DNA of 23,288 nt from positions 1 to 23,288 of the forward strand of contig CALXKG010000039.1 in NCBI GenBank assembly GCA_944388825.1. Direction: 5' to 3'. The stretch comes from an uncultured Clostridia bacterium (GTDB taxonomy: Bacteria; Bacillota; Clostridia; Oscillospirales; Ruminococcaceae). Position numbers and translations under genes: made by a program. The notes beneath the pieces were generated by a model. It was given only the letters and a program-made list of their open reading frames with translations. It did no database searches and was not told the DNA's origin. The first letter of the stretch is position 1; each line of letters begins with the position of its first letter. Shown here in pieces: positions 16,395 through 23,166 of this stretch.

Positions 16395-18038
16395 TTACCC
16401 CTCCGCTGTCGGCCGGACGTCCCGCAGCCGGTAAATATGCCCCGAAATGTCGCAGCCGTCCAGTTCCAGCAGCTCGATTCCTCTCCGCCCGGGATCCAGA
16501 GGGCTGTCCAGCGCGCAGGCAAACCCGTTATAAAAGAGCTCGATACTCCCCCGGTCGGCGAAAATCCGCAGTTTCCCCTTCCCGTCCCCGGGCAGCGGGT
16601 ATACCCCGGTCGGGAACAGGAGCTTCTTCCCGCCCTCCCGGATGGAGATAAGCGTCCCCCGCACCGACAGGGTAAGCGCCCCGCCCGGCCGGAACCCGGT
16701 ATCCAGTTCCAGCTCCAACGCCTCCCCCGGCATCCCCGCAAGGGCGGCGGAGATCTCCGCCAACCCGCCGGAAACAGCCTTCCCGTCCTCCCGCAGCGCC
16801 TTTACCGCCTCCGCCGGGGATTTGTACAGCCGCGGGCCTTCCGCCGTGCTTTTCAGCTCCAGCTTCCAGGGCAGGCTCATGCAGCCCTGGAACTTCTCCC
16901 CCAGGAACCGGGTCGGCAGCCAGGAGAGCTGCAAAACCTCCCCGTCCGCCGTCCCGAAGAAAGTCTGGGGCGCGTAAGCGGCGGCGTCGACAAAGGTTTT
17001 GACCGGCCGGTTTTCCAGCTGGGTACAGCCTTTGACCGGTTCCCCGTGGATAAACCTCCGCCCCTCAAACTGCCCGGCCATATAGTTTTCCGGCGAGCCG
17101 AAAAAGACCCAGCGGGGCTTGTCCTTCTCCCCGTCGAGGTAGAGCCGGAAGAGGTCGGGGCATTCGGCGGCGCCGGGCAGCGTCAGCGTCTCCCCCCGCT
17201 CCCAGCGGAGCAGGTCGTCGGAATAGAGAAGGGTATAGTCGTTGTCCTTAAGGTAGAGCGCCATCACCCAGCAGCCGGCCTCTTCCACCCACTGCACCTT
17301 CGGGTCGCGGTTTAACGGCGCAAATTCCGGCACGACCGGACCGTATTTTGTAAACGTCTTCCCGCCGTCGGTGGAATACGCGGCGCACTGGGGGGTCTCC
17401 GGCCGCTTCCACCCTTCCGGGGGGACCGGGTTCCCGTCCACGTCCGTGGGGAAATCGGGCGGCAGCCGCATCCCGGTTGCGGTGTAAAAGAGCAGCACCG
17501 GCGGTTTTTCCTTTGTCCCCAGCCCCGACACGTTCCGCCGGTCGATGACGGCGCTGCCGGAGAAGATCAACCCGTCCCGGTCGTCCGGGCAAAGGGCCGG
17601 TTCCCCTTCCCGCCAGTGGAGCAGGTCCCTGCTCACCGCGTGCCCCCAGTGGGTGTTCCCGTGGGAGAGGCCGAAGGGGTTGAGCTGGAAAAAGAGGTGG
17701 TAGGTCTCCCCGTCGAAGTAAAGGCCGTTGGGGTCGTTCATAAACCCACGGGCCGGGGTAAAGTGGGCAAGCGGCCGCAGCGGCTCCCGGTAGAGGTCTT
17801 CTTCCCCCAGCCGCCGGTCCGACAGCCGGGCGAGACTCTCCAGTTTTCCGCCGTCCTCCCCCGAAATGGTGAAGGAAAATCCTTCCCGTTTCCCGTCCGG
17901 CAGCGGCAGCGCCGCCCACATCCCCGGCCTTTCCGACAGCCGCAGCGCTTCCCTGCGGACCTCTTTCCCTTCATAGTAAACAGTGACCAGCCGGACGGGG
18001 GCGTCCGCCTCTGCCGGCAGGTTTAAGAAAAGCGACAT
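16395..18038 (-). CDS. GH32 beta-fructosidase (sucrose-6-phosphate hydrolase/fructanase type)
   Basis: 547-residue family 32 glycoside hydrolase hydrolysing terminal beta-fructosides (sucrose, sucrose-6-phosphate or fructans). An extra N-terminal beta domain (about 1-85) precedes the five-bladed propeller. Catalytic landmarks: FMNDPNG with nucleophile D102, FSGSAV (about 159-164), RDP with transition-state stabiliser D245 (NRDPKV), and ECPD with acid/base E292. A C-terminal beta-sandwich ends the protein, with RGSIELFYNG typical. No signal peptide is seen, so it is probably intracellular. The start at 18038 has AGGAGG at 7 bp; the open frame runs 20 codons further up through a terminator. No sugar transporter or dedicated promoter is adjacent. 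Confidence 0.95.
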   Translation of the reverse strand: MSLFLNLPAEADAPVRLVTVYYEGKEVRREALRLSERPGMWAALPLPDGKREGFSFTISGEDGGKLESLARLSDRRLGEEDLYREPLRPLAHFTPARGFMNDPNGLYFDGETYHLFFQLNPFGLSHGNTHWGHAVSRDLLHWREGEPALCPDDRDGLIFSGSAVIDRRNVSGLGTKEKPPVLLFYTATGMRLPPDFPTDVDGNPVPPEGWKRPETPQCAAYSTDGGKTFTKYGPVVPEFAPLNRDPKVQWVEEAGCWVMALYLKDNDYTLLYSDDLLRWERGETLTLPGAAECPDLFRLYLDGEKDKPRWVFFGSPENYMAGQFEGRRFIHGEPVKGCTQLENRPVKTFVDAAAYAPQTFFGTADGEVLQLSWLPTRFLGEKFQGCMSLPWKLELKSTAEGPRLYKSPAEAVKALREDGKAVSGGLAEISAALAGMPGEALELELDTGFRPGGALTLSVRGTLISIREGGKKLLFPTGVYPLPGDGKGKLRIFADRGSIELFYNGFACALDSPLDPGRRGIELLELDGCDISGHIYRLRDVRPTAEG

Positions 18039-18050
18039 ATGGATCCCTCC

Positions 18051-18092
18051 TGGTAAAACAAAAAAGCCTTCTGTACAAGACAGAAGGCTTTT
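18051..18092 (-). terminator. Terminator of the tRNA-Val(GAC) gene, copy 1
   Basis: A perfect 13-bp stem AAAAGCCTTCTGT / ACAGAAGGCTTTT with a 5-nt loop, followed on the minus strand by TTTTTTGTTTT-type sequence. It lies 7 bp after the tRNA and 13-20 bp before the GH32 start codon. Confidence 0.93.
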
Positions 18093-18099
18093 GGACAAA

Positions 18100-18176
18100 T
18101 GGTGTGGATAAATGGACTTGAACCATCGACCCCCTGCATGTCAAGCAGGTACTCTAACCAGCTGAGCTATACCCAC
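18100..18176 (-). tRNA. tRNA-Val (anticodon GAC), copy 1
   Basis: 77-nt cloverleaf with encoded CCA. Acceptor GTGGGTA pairs with TATCCAC (one G-U). The anticodon loop is TTGACAT between CCTGC and GCAGG. The T loop is GTTCAAG. It reads GUC and GUU codons. Identical in sequence to the gene at 19713. It has its own promoter and terminator. Confidence 0.96.
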
Positions 18177-18217
18177 ATTTTTTGGCATTCCTTTGGCGTT
18201 CCCTCGGAACGATAGCT

Positions 18218-18246
18218 ATTATAGCACAGCCGGAAAGAAATTGCAA
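18218..18246 (-). promoter_or_regulatory. Promoter of tRNA-Val(GAC), copy 1
   Basis: Minus-strand TTGCAA (18241-18246), a 17-bp spacer and TATAAT (18218-18223), about 42 bp before the mature tRNA. Confidence 0.88.
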
Positions 18247-18289
18247 GGGGTTTTGCAAATTTTTTTCCAAAATTTTTTCGCGGCGTTTT

Positions 18290-18847
18290 TCAGACCTGGA
18301 ACGGCTTGCAGATGACCTCGTTGACCCGGGTTTTGAGAATATCCGCCGCGTAGGACGGGGTGACGGCGCAGGCGGTGTCCGCCCCTCTCCCGCTGCCGCC
18401 GATGCAGACGACCGGCTTGCCGAACGGGATCTCCCCGGCGTCGAGGGCCATGACCGCGATCTCAACGCAGACCTTGACCCCGCGGGAGATCATCCGCAGC
18501 GTATCCGCCATCAGCTCGACCGGGTAGATGCCGCCATGCGCCTTGCTGATCCCCCGTTCCGCCCCGCTTAAGACATGGGCGGCGGTGACGAGGGCGGCGC
18601 CTTTGCTTTTCAGCGCGGCCGCCGTCTCTTCCGGCATCCGGTTCTTCCCTTCGGAGAAGGCCAGCCGGACGACGACCAGTTTTCCTTTAAATCCCCGCGC
18701 CTGCGCCATCTCGCAGAGCTTCAGGGCGGTGTCCCCGATGCTGGAGGCGACAACGATGTCGGTGCCCAGCTCCGCCGCCCGGTCAAGGGCCAGCGCCAGC
18801 GTCTCTTCGGTATTTTCGGGGCCGATCTTTTCAAAAACCTTGTGCAT
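18290..18847 (-). CDS. Stand-alone pyruvate kinase alpha/beta (PK_C) domain protein
   Basis: 185-residue cytosolic protein matching the C-terminal domain of pyruvate kinase without its catalytic barrel. Features: ENTEETLALALDRAAELGTDIVVASSIGDTALKLCEMA, then KLVVVRLAFSEGKNRMPEET, and the glycine-rich VVCIGGSGRGADTACAV near the C terminus. It belongs to a conserved bacterial/archaeal group (COG1751-like) of unknown function. The start at 18847 has AGGAGG at 7 bp and a promoter upstream; the frame extends 18 codons further but through the promoter. It has no pyruvate kinase neighbour here. Confidence 0.85.
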   Translation of the reverse strand: MHKVFEKIGPENTEETLALALDRAAELGTDIVVASSIGDTALKLCEMAQARGFKGKLVVVRLAFSEGKNRMPEETAAALKSKGAALVTAAHVLSGAERGISKAHGGIYPVELMADTLRMISRGVKVCVEIAVMALDAGEIPFGKPVVCIGGSGRGADTACAVTPSYAADILKTRVNEVICKPFQV

Positions 18848-18891
18848 ACTGCATCCTCCTGTCAAGTAAGCCGTGGATAACCGATACATCC

Positions 18892-18920
18892 AGTATAACA
18901 AAAGCGGGGATATCTGTCAA
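18892..18920 (-). promoter_or_regulatory. Promoter of the PK_C-like gene
   Basis: Minus-strand TTGACA (18915-18920), a 17-bp spacer and TATACT (18892-18897). Its -35 box lies in the loop of a terminator-like hairpin. Confidence 0.88.
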
Positions 18921-18927
18921 TCCCCGC
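18897..18927 (-). terminator. Terminator-like hairpin of the XRE gene overlapping the next promoter
   Basis: GCGGGGA / TCCCCGC (7 bp, 10-nt loop) followed on the minus strand by TTTTGTTA. It lies 63 bp after the XRE stop codon. It may end XRE transcripts or be an operator on the PK_C promoter. Confidence 0.65.
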
Positions 18928-18989
18928 CCTCACTTGCATCACCGCCCGGATTTCATGGGCAATAGACTTGAAAAAGCCTACCACCATAA

Positions 18990-19229
18990 TCACTTTTTTT
19001 TCTCATTTAAATCTGCCATGGTAAAACTCAATTGTTCCCCGTCCGGAAAGCAAACTGTCAATTTCCCGCCAAGCGCATCCACAATACGCACCAGATCGGC
19101 GGCGGTGAACGTATCCCGATACATTTTATTGTTCATAGATTGGGCAGAAGAACCGATTGCGGCGGCGAGATCTTTGTTTTTAAATCCACGCAGTTTCATC
19201 AGCGCCCGTATTTTATTTGAAATCGACAC
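18990..19229 (-). CDS. Small XRE-type helix-turn-helix repressor
   Basis: 79-residue DNA-binding protein with a Cro/CI-like helix-turn-helix: NKIRALMKLRGFKNKDLAAAIG (about residues 5-26), recognition helix SAQSMNNKMYRDTFT, then ADLVRIVDALGGKLTVCF. It consists of little more than the DNA-binding domain plus a short beta tail ending in KKK. The GTG start at 19229 is chosen because GGAGGGG stands 5-7 bp upstream; the frame extends 33 codons further but without a site and through the divergent promoter. It is AT-richer than its neighbours. The divergent small gene and the inverted repeat at 19287-19302 suggest auto- and cross-regulation. Such proteins are common in mobile elements and toxin-antitoxin pairs. 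Confidence 0.85.
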   Translation of the reverse strand: MSISNKIRALMKLRGFKNKDLAAAIGSSAQSMNNKMYRDTFTAADLVRIVDALGGKLTVCFPDGEQLSFTMADLNEKKK

Positions 19230-19257
19230 AAAAACCCCTCCAACCACAAAAAAGTAC

Positions 19258-19286
19258 TTGACAAATGAAAATGATTGCGCTATAAT
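19258..19286 (+). promoter_or_regulatory. Consensus promoter of the small divergent gene
   Basis: TTGACA (19258-19263), a 17-bp spacer and TATAAT (19281-19286), both perfect. A leftward TATTAT (19282-19287) overlaps the -10 and may serve the XRE gene, so the two promoters would compete. Confidence 0.9.
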
Positions 19287-19302
19287 ATCCCATAAGCGGG
19301 AT
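19287..19302. promoter_or_regulatory. Candidate operator of the XRE repressor
   Basis: Inverted repeat ATCCC-N6-GGGAT placed directly after the -10 of the rightward promoter and in the spacer of the possible leftward one. Size and position fit a small XRE dimer; binding is inferred. Confidence 0.5.
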
Positions 19303-19348
19303 GTTAAAAATAAAATTTGGATAGACATCCTAAAAGGAGCGATGAAAA

Positions 19349-19549
19349 GTGACCCTGTACGACCTCTACCTCGCCTGGGTGGAAAGACGGGACTGCCCCG
19401 CCTACCGGGCAGCCGAAAAGGCAGGTTACCCCTTTTTAGACCAGCTCCCGGACGGGGACGCGCAGCAGCTGGTCGAGACGATCATCGACCGGGAAGCGGC
19501 CGCCTACGCCGCCGGTTTTAAGCAGGCGGCCCAGCTGCTGCAAAATTGA
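19349..19549 (+). CDS. Small acidic protein of unknown function
   Basis: 66-residue protein, not recognised. It reads as a real gene: consensus promoter, AAAAGGAG site 9 bp before a GTG start at 19349, and codon use like its neighbours. The sequence is helical and amphipathic (LYDLYLAWVERRDCP at the N terminus, ETIIDREAAAYAAGFKQAAQLL at the C terminus), without membrane segment or signal peptide. It is divergent from the XRE gene. It might be an element accessory protein or a toxin/antitoxin-like partner, but nothing proves that. Its end overlaps the U-tract of the leftward tRNA terminator. Confidence 0.7.
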   Translation: MTLYDLYLAWVERRDCPAYRAAEKAGYPFLDQLPDGDAQQLVETIIDREAAAYAAGFKQAAQLLQN

Positions 19550-19581
19550 AAAACGCCCCTCAGGCACAGCCTGAAGGGCGT
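19545..19581 (-). terminator. Terminator of the tRNA-Val operon
   Basis: Stem ACGCCC-TCAGGC / GCCTGA-GGGCGT with one C/A mismatch and a 3-nt loop, followed on the minus strand by TTTTTCAATTTT. It begins 5 bp after tRNA-Val(CAC). It may also stop the convergent small gene inefficiently. Confidence 0.92.
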
Positions 19582-19585
19582 ATGA

Positions 19586-19662
19586 TGGTGGACGCACTGG
19601 GGCTCGAACCCAGGACCTCAGCGATGTGAACGCTGCGCTCTAACCAGCTGAGCTATGCCTCC
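19586..19662 (-). tRNA. tRNA-Val (anticodon CAC)
   Basis: 77 nt with encoded CCA. The anticodon loop is TTCACAT between CAGCG and CGCTG, reading GUG codons. T arm CTGGG/CCCAG with GTTCGAG is intact. The acceptor stem GGAGGCA / TGCGTCC has a G-G mismatch at pair 4-69; the other six pairs are Watson-Crick. It is transcribed behind tRNA-Val(GAC) copy 2, 50 bp apart. Confidence 0.94.
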
Positions 19663-19712
19663 GAATGAAAAGGGCGGACCCAAAACCTTTTTGAGCCCGC
19701 TGCCTTTTAGAA

Positions 19713-19789
19713 TGGTGTGGATAAATGGACTTGAACCATCGACCCCCTGCATGTCAAGCAGGTACTCTAACCAGCTGAGCTATACCCAC
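19713..19789 (-). tRNA. tRNA-Val (anticodon GAC), copy 2
   Basis: Identical over all 77 nt to the gene at 18100, in the same orientation. It is first in a two-tRNA operon with tRNA-Val(CAC) and has a consensus promoter. The identity with copy 1 extends two bases beyond each end only. Confidence 0.96.
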
Positions 19790-19819
19790 ATCGGAGAGCT
19801 GTTTCGTGACAGCTTCTAT

Positions 19820-19848
19820 ATTATAGCGCATCCGCCCCTGTTTGTCAA
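19820..19848 (-). promoter_or_regulatory. Consensus promoter of the tRNA-Val operon
   Basis: Minus-strand TTGACA (19843-19848), a 17-bp spacer and TATAAT (19820-19825), both perfect. Confidence 0.93.
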
Positions 19849-19906
19849 CCCTTTTTGGGGAGATTTTTCGATTTCTTTTTTGTGAACAATTTCTTTCCAA
19901 ATATGG

Positions 19907-19936
19907 TTGACAGGATTTGAGAAGATAGTGTATACT
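19907..19936 (+). promoter_or_regulatory. Promoter of the C39 peptidase/lipoprotein operon
   Basis: TTGACA (19907-19912), an 18-bp spacer and TATACT (19931-19936). It lies 30 bp before the start codon at the left edge of the AT-rich island. Confidence 0.8.
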
Positions 19937-19965
19937 ATACTTAATAAATTCAATGGAGTGATTGT

Positions 19966-20880
19966 ATGAAAAAGTCAATTGTCGTTCTTTTAATGTCCAT
20001 AATTGCTAGTCTCAATACCTTTCCTATTCTTGCCCAGTCTGATATTCGTTTCGTTTATTCGCAAGATGGGGTTTTACTTCCCCTAAATACGAATGGAAGT
20101 ATTTATGTTGGAGGAAATGATATCACCCCCGTGAACAGCAAGGACGAAATAACACGGTATATGCGAGACAATTCCTTAACATTAAGTGAAAAGCTCACGT
20201 ATATAAAAGAACAAATCGCATTTATACCGCCAACGGAACAACATCAAATCATTCAAGCAACCGATCTTTCTGATGTTGAAAAATCATTATTGTATACTGA
20301 ATGCATGTATACTCCAGAGCAATATTCTTCCATTATGCAAAAATTTCATACTTCTGTTTACAACACGTCTATGATTTCTCTTCCTGGGATATTTACATGC
20401 TATGCCCAAGAAAAATGGAATTATTGTATGCCTGCGGTTACTCAAAGTACAGTAGATTATTTAACCGGTTCTATCTTATCTCAATCCAGCATAGCATCGG
20501 ATTTACAAATTACTGATTTTACTATGGGACATATGTCAGATTTACAAGAATGCATAAACGGGTATCAATCTGAACGTTATTATATATATCGTGAAAAATA
20601 TAGCTTAACTGTATTTACTTCATGCGTTAATTATGATATTGATACCGTGCATTGTCCAACAATTGTCAATATTTATGCTCCTGAAACTGGACAATGGTAC
20701 TATAGAACTGATATAGGCCATGCGTTAAATATAAATGCTATTAGCGCTAGTGGAGCAGAAACCCAAATTGCCGATCCCCTTATTAATAGTGATTTTGCAC
20801 CGGAAACCGATTTAGACAGCTGTTTCTATGGATGCAGCACAAGCACTCTCTATGCAATCCTTGTCGATTTTTTATACTAA
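19966..20880 (+). CDS. Secreted C39-like cysteine peptidase
   Basis: 304-residue exported protein. Residues 1-24 are a signal peptide (KK, hydrophobic core, FPILAQS). Residues about 30-135 are an unrecognised N-terminal region. From about 143 a papain-like C39 domain follows: oxyanion Q148, catalytic C154 in WNYCMPAVTQSTVDYLTG, H252 in GHALNINAI and D270 in QIADPL. The complete Q-C-H-D set suggests an active peptidase; the usual YCGPA reads YCMPA here. No ABC exporter is fused or adjacent, so it is not a standard bacteriocin-processing transporter domain. Codon use is AT-rich, unlike neighbouring genes. Its stop codon shares a base with the start of the next gene. A GGAG site precedes the ATG. 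Confidence 0.82.
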   Translation: MKKSIVVLLMSIIASLNTFPILAQSDIRFVYSQDGVLLPLNTNGSIYVGGNDITPVNSKDEITRYMRDNSLTLSEKLTYIKEQIAFIPPTEQHQIIQATDLSDVEKSLLYTECMYTPEQYSSIMQKFHTSVYNTSMISLPGIFTCYAQEKWNYCMPAVTQSTVDYLTGSILSQSSIASDLQITDFTMGHMSDLQECINGYQSERYYIYREKYSLTVFTSCVNYDIDTVHCPTIVNIYAPETGQWYYRTDIGHALNINAISASGAETQIADPLINSDFAPETDLDSCFYGCSTSTLYAILVDFLY

Positions 20881-22067
20881 TGAGATATAAATTTTTACTA
20901 TGTATATTTCTGATTCTAATTCACTTATGTGGATGCGCACAACATGCAGAAAAAGAAATTATAGTTCAATACGTCCCTGTTGAAGAATTAGGCAGATATA
21001 TGTCTATTCATAATATACAAGATGGCGTACTATATGGAATGGTTCAAACTGAATCTGGATATCAATGGGCAACATATGATGCCAGTTCTAATGTGGCCAT
21101 TCATGGCAATCAACTAAGGAAAGGCCTTTATGGTGAACCATGGAATTGTTTTTCTGGAGAAAATGGAAAAACTCTATATGGAATAGAAAGCTACATAACA
21201 GATAACGGATTTGATGCTTATATGTATGCATTATCTCCTTCCAAAACTATAGAATATATTAAAATTGGACACAGCAATTCTATTTTTTATTTTCCGCAAT
21301 CAGTGGATAATTGTGTATTTTATTTGCATAGATATCGCTCTGACGACGATACGTTGCTAACAAGCAGTGTACAATTTTATAACACAATTACCGGCGAAAA
21401 AGGGCCATTCAAGAAATTTGAATTTAATTTAGACGATAATATTGGAGAACATATATTGAATTTCACATATTCTCAAACAGATGAAACGTTTTATGTGTAT
21501 TCTTCAATTATAAACGAAAGTCAAAACAGGGAATATCAATTAAAAGAATATAATCGAAGCGGAAAATTACAGGCTGCATATAATCTAACCGAACTAACTT
21601 CTGAAATTAATCAAACTAGAGTTTATGATATGAAGGTTGAAAATAAAATCCTTTTTTTGCGTAATTTTTCAAACCAAAGTATTTTTGTTGATTTGAAAAG
21701 CTCGCAACCTCAAATTCTATTATCCAATTTAGTGAATGATAATTGCTTTTCCAGTGCTTTTATTTCTGATATAAATGCCTTCTCCGATTTTTTTCTGAAT
21801 AAAATCTATAACGACGATGGCAGCATATGCTATGAAATTGTCAGCTTAAATCGGGATACCGCCGAAATAAAGCGATATACACAGAAAGAATTGGGAGTAA
21901 GTGAAGATATAGATTTAATTTATATTGATGAAAATGATATTCTCATTCAAGTTTCAAAGAATAATGCTGATTATTTTTACTATGGAGCATTATATGATGG
22001 AGAAATTACAAAGTTGCACCCGCTCACCCTCGAGGACCTTGCTTATTCCAGCTTATCCAAACCATAA
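20880..22067 (+). CDS. Lipoprotein of unknown function, possible beta-propeller
   Basis: 395-residue protein not recognised as a named family. Residues 1-19 form a lipoprotein signal with C19 in LCGC. The rest shows repeated beta-strand patterns about 45-55 residues apart with aromatic pairs, such as GVLYGMVQ (49-56), KTLYGIES (97-104), NCVFYLHR (144-151), ETFYVYSS (202-209), NKILFLRN (255-262) and NDILIQVS (352-359), as expected of a six- to seven-bladed propeller. The start at 20880 overlaps the peptidase stop codon (TAATG), so translation is probably coupled, and no separate ribosome site is seen. It is AT-rich except for the last 18 codons, which look like the GC-rich background. A partner or anchor for the peptidase is a reasonable guess. 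Confidence 0.8.
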   Translation: MRYKFLLCIFLILIHLCGCAQHAEKEIIVQYVPVEELGRYMSIHNIQDGVLYGMVQTESGYQWATYDASSNVAIHGNQLRKGLYGEPWNCFSGENGKTLYGIESYITDNGFDAYMYALSPSKTIEYIKIGHSNSIFYFPQSVDNCVFYLHRYRSDDDTLLTSSVQFYNTITGEKGPFKKFEFNLDDNIGEHILNFTYSQTDETFYVYSSIINESQNREYQLKEYNRSGKLQAAYNLTELTSEINQTRVYDMKVENKILFLRNFSNQSIFVDLKSSQPQILLSNLVNDNCFSSAFISDINAFSDFFLNKIYNDDGSICYEIVSLNRDTAEIKRYTQKELGVSEDIDLIYIDENDILIQVSKNNADYFYYGALYDGEITKLHPLTLEDLAYSSLSKP

Positions 22068-22104
22068 AAAACGCGCACGGGCGATAAAACCCGTGCGCGT
22101 TTCC
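22068..22104. terminator. Bidirectional terminator between convergent lipoprotein genes
   Basis: AAACGCGCACGGG / CCCGTGCGCGTTT stem with an 8-nt loop. On the minus strand it ends in TTTTTTA, on the plus strand in TTTCCCTTT. It serves both converging genes, better the leftward one. Confidence 0.93.
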
Positions 22105-22106
22105 CT

Positions 22107-22928
22107 TTATTCCACCGTCCGAAACCCCCAGCTGAGCCTGCCGCCGGTATCCTCCCCGTCCCACTGGGCGATGACTTCATAGACGCTGTCCGGTTCCGCC
22201 CGGAACGAAAACCCGTCGGTCAGCGCGACCGCCTCCCCGTCGGGGACCGACTTGCACCCCCGCTCGCCTGCGTCCCAGCGGGTCACGCGGACCGCGTCCG
22301 GGTCCCCCTCCGCGCCGGAGAAGGAGAGGGTGAGCATCTCCCCGTCCGACAGGCTGACCGCGGCCAGATGGGCGTCCTCCCACCGCAGCGGGTGGTCGGA
22401 GTCCTGCATCACGCTCGCCCCCTCCCGCGTCCAGGAGGAGCTGCCCCGCAGCGGGCTTGTGGCGCCGGCCGTCTTCCCGTTTGCCTGCAGCAGCTGCAGC
22501 GACGGCATCCCATAGCTGTCGCTCCCGCCCGCAAGTTCCGCCTGCGCGGCGTTCCAGGCGGCGATCAGCTCCGAGACGTCCGCCGTCTCGCCGGTCAGCG
22601 TCACCTCCACGCACCCCGATAAGGTCGACGGCCAGGTCTCCAGCACGCTGTCGCAGCGGTATTCCACCACCTGCCCGGGCGAAAGCGCGTCCGGCAGGAC
22701 AGATTTTCCTTCCTCATCCCGCCAGGCTTTCCCTTCAAAGCCGATGAAGGTGGCGCCGTCCACCCCGTCGCTCCCTTCCGGCGCCAGGTAGACGCCGGTG
22801 CCGGTCACTTCAAAAATGACGCCGGTCTCGCACAGCTGCCCCTCCGCCCCGGCAGTGCACCCGCCGAGGGTAAGGGCCGTCCAGACCGCCCCGGCGGCGG
22901 CCGCCAGGAATTCCCGGATCTTTGCCAT
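22107..22928 (-). CDS. Lipoprotein of unknown function
   Basis: 273-residue exported lipoprotein: residues 1-23 are a signal with lipobox TLGGC and C24. The mature part is beta-rich, with VIFEVTGTGVYLAPEG near the start, an acidic middle (DALSPGQVVEYRCDSVLETWPSTLSG) and a C-terminal domain ending VYEVIAQWDGEDTGGRLSWGF. The region after the lipobox resembles small OB/DUF3221-like domains of Gram-positive lipoproteins, but this is weak. The start at 22928 is chosen since GGGGG stands 7 bp upstream; two ATGs further up crowd that site. No promoter was identified, and 22929-23123 holds no gene. Confidence 0.8.
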   Translation of the reverse strand: MAKIREFLAAAAGAVWTALTLGGCTAGAEGQLCETGVIFEVTGTGVYLAPEGSDGVDGATFIGFEGKAWRDEEGKSVLPDALSPGQVVEYRCDSVLETWPSTLSGCVEVTLTGETADVSELIAAWNAAQAELAGGSDSYGMPSLQLLQANGKTAGATSPLRGSSSWTREGASVMQDSDHPLRWEDAHLAAVSLSDGEMLTLSFSGAEGDPDAVRVTRWDAGERGCKSVPDGEAVALTDGFSFRAEPDSVYEVIAQWDGEDTGGRLSWGFRTVE

Positions 22929-23123
22929 ATCCATTCCCCCATTCCGTATTTCCCACAAGGCCGTTTGCCTTTCACTGGTAATACGCTTGGCAGGGGGAAA
23001 AAGTTGCACCTTATTCGGAATTTTACATTTCCGTTCCTCTCCTTACCGCCCACTTATACAAGTTCTTTTTGGGAGGGCGCTGTCCGCGAAGCCGAATAAC
23101 CCGAAACCCGGCCACATCTTCTC

Positions 23124-23161
23124 CTGAAAAGAAAAAGGGAGACAGCGTCCCGTCCCCCTTT
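23124..23161 (-). terminator. Terminator of the gene at the right edge
   Basis: A 10-bp stem (AAAGGGGGAC / GTCTCCCTTT on the minus strand, one G-U pair) with an 8-nt loop, followed by TTTTCTTTTC. It lies a few bases after the stop codon at 23167. Confidence 0.9.
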
Positions 23162-23166
23162 ATCCA

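Noticed and set aside
18100..18176. TTGACA inside the tRNA-Val anticodon arm as a -35 for the GH32 gene
   Set aside because: No -10-like hexamer lies 16-18 bp downstream.
19342..19521. ATG at 19342 as start of a different small protein
   Set aside because: It is only 2 bp from the ribosome site and its frame is Arg/Pro/Gly-rich; the GTG at 19349 gives proper spacing and a plausible protein.
22929..23123. Possible short gene or promoter between the last two leftward genes
   Set aside because: Frames here are short, without ribosome sites, and no convincing -35/-10 pair was found.
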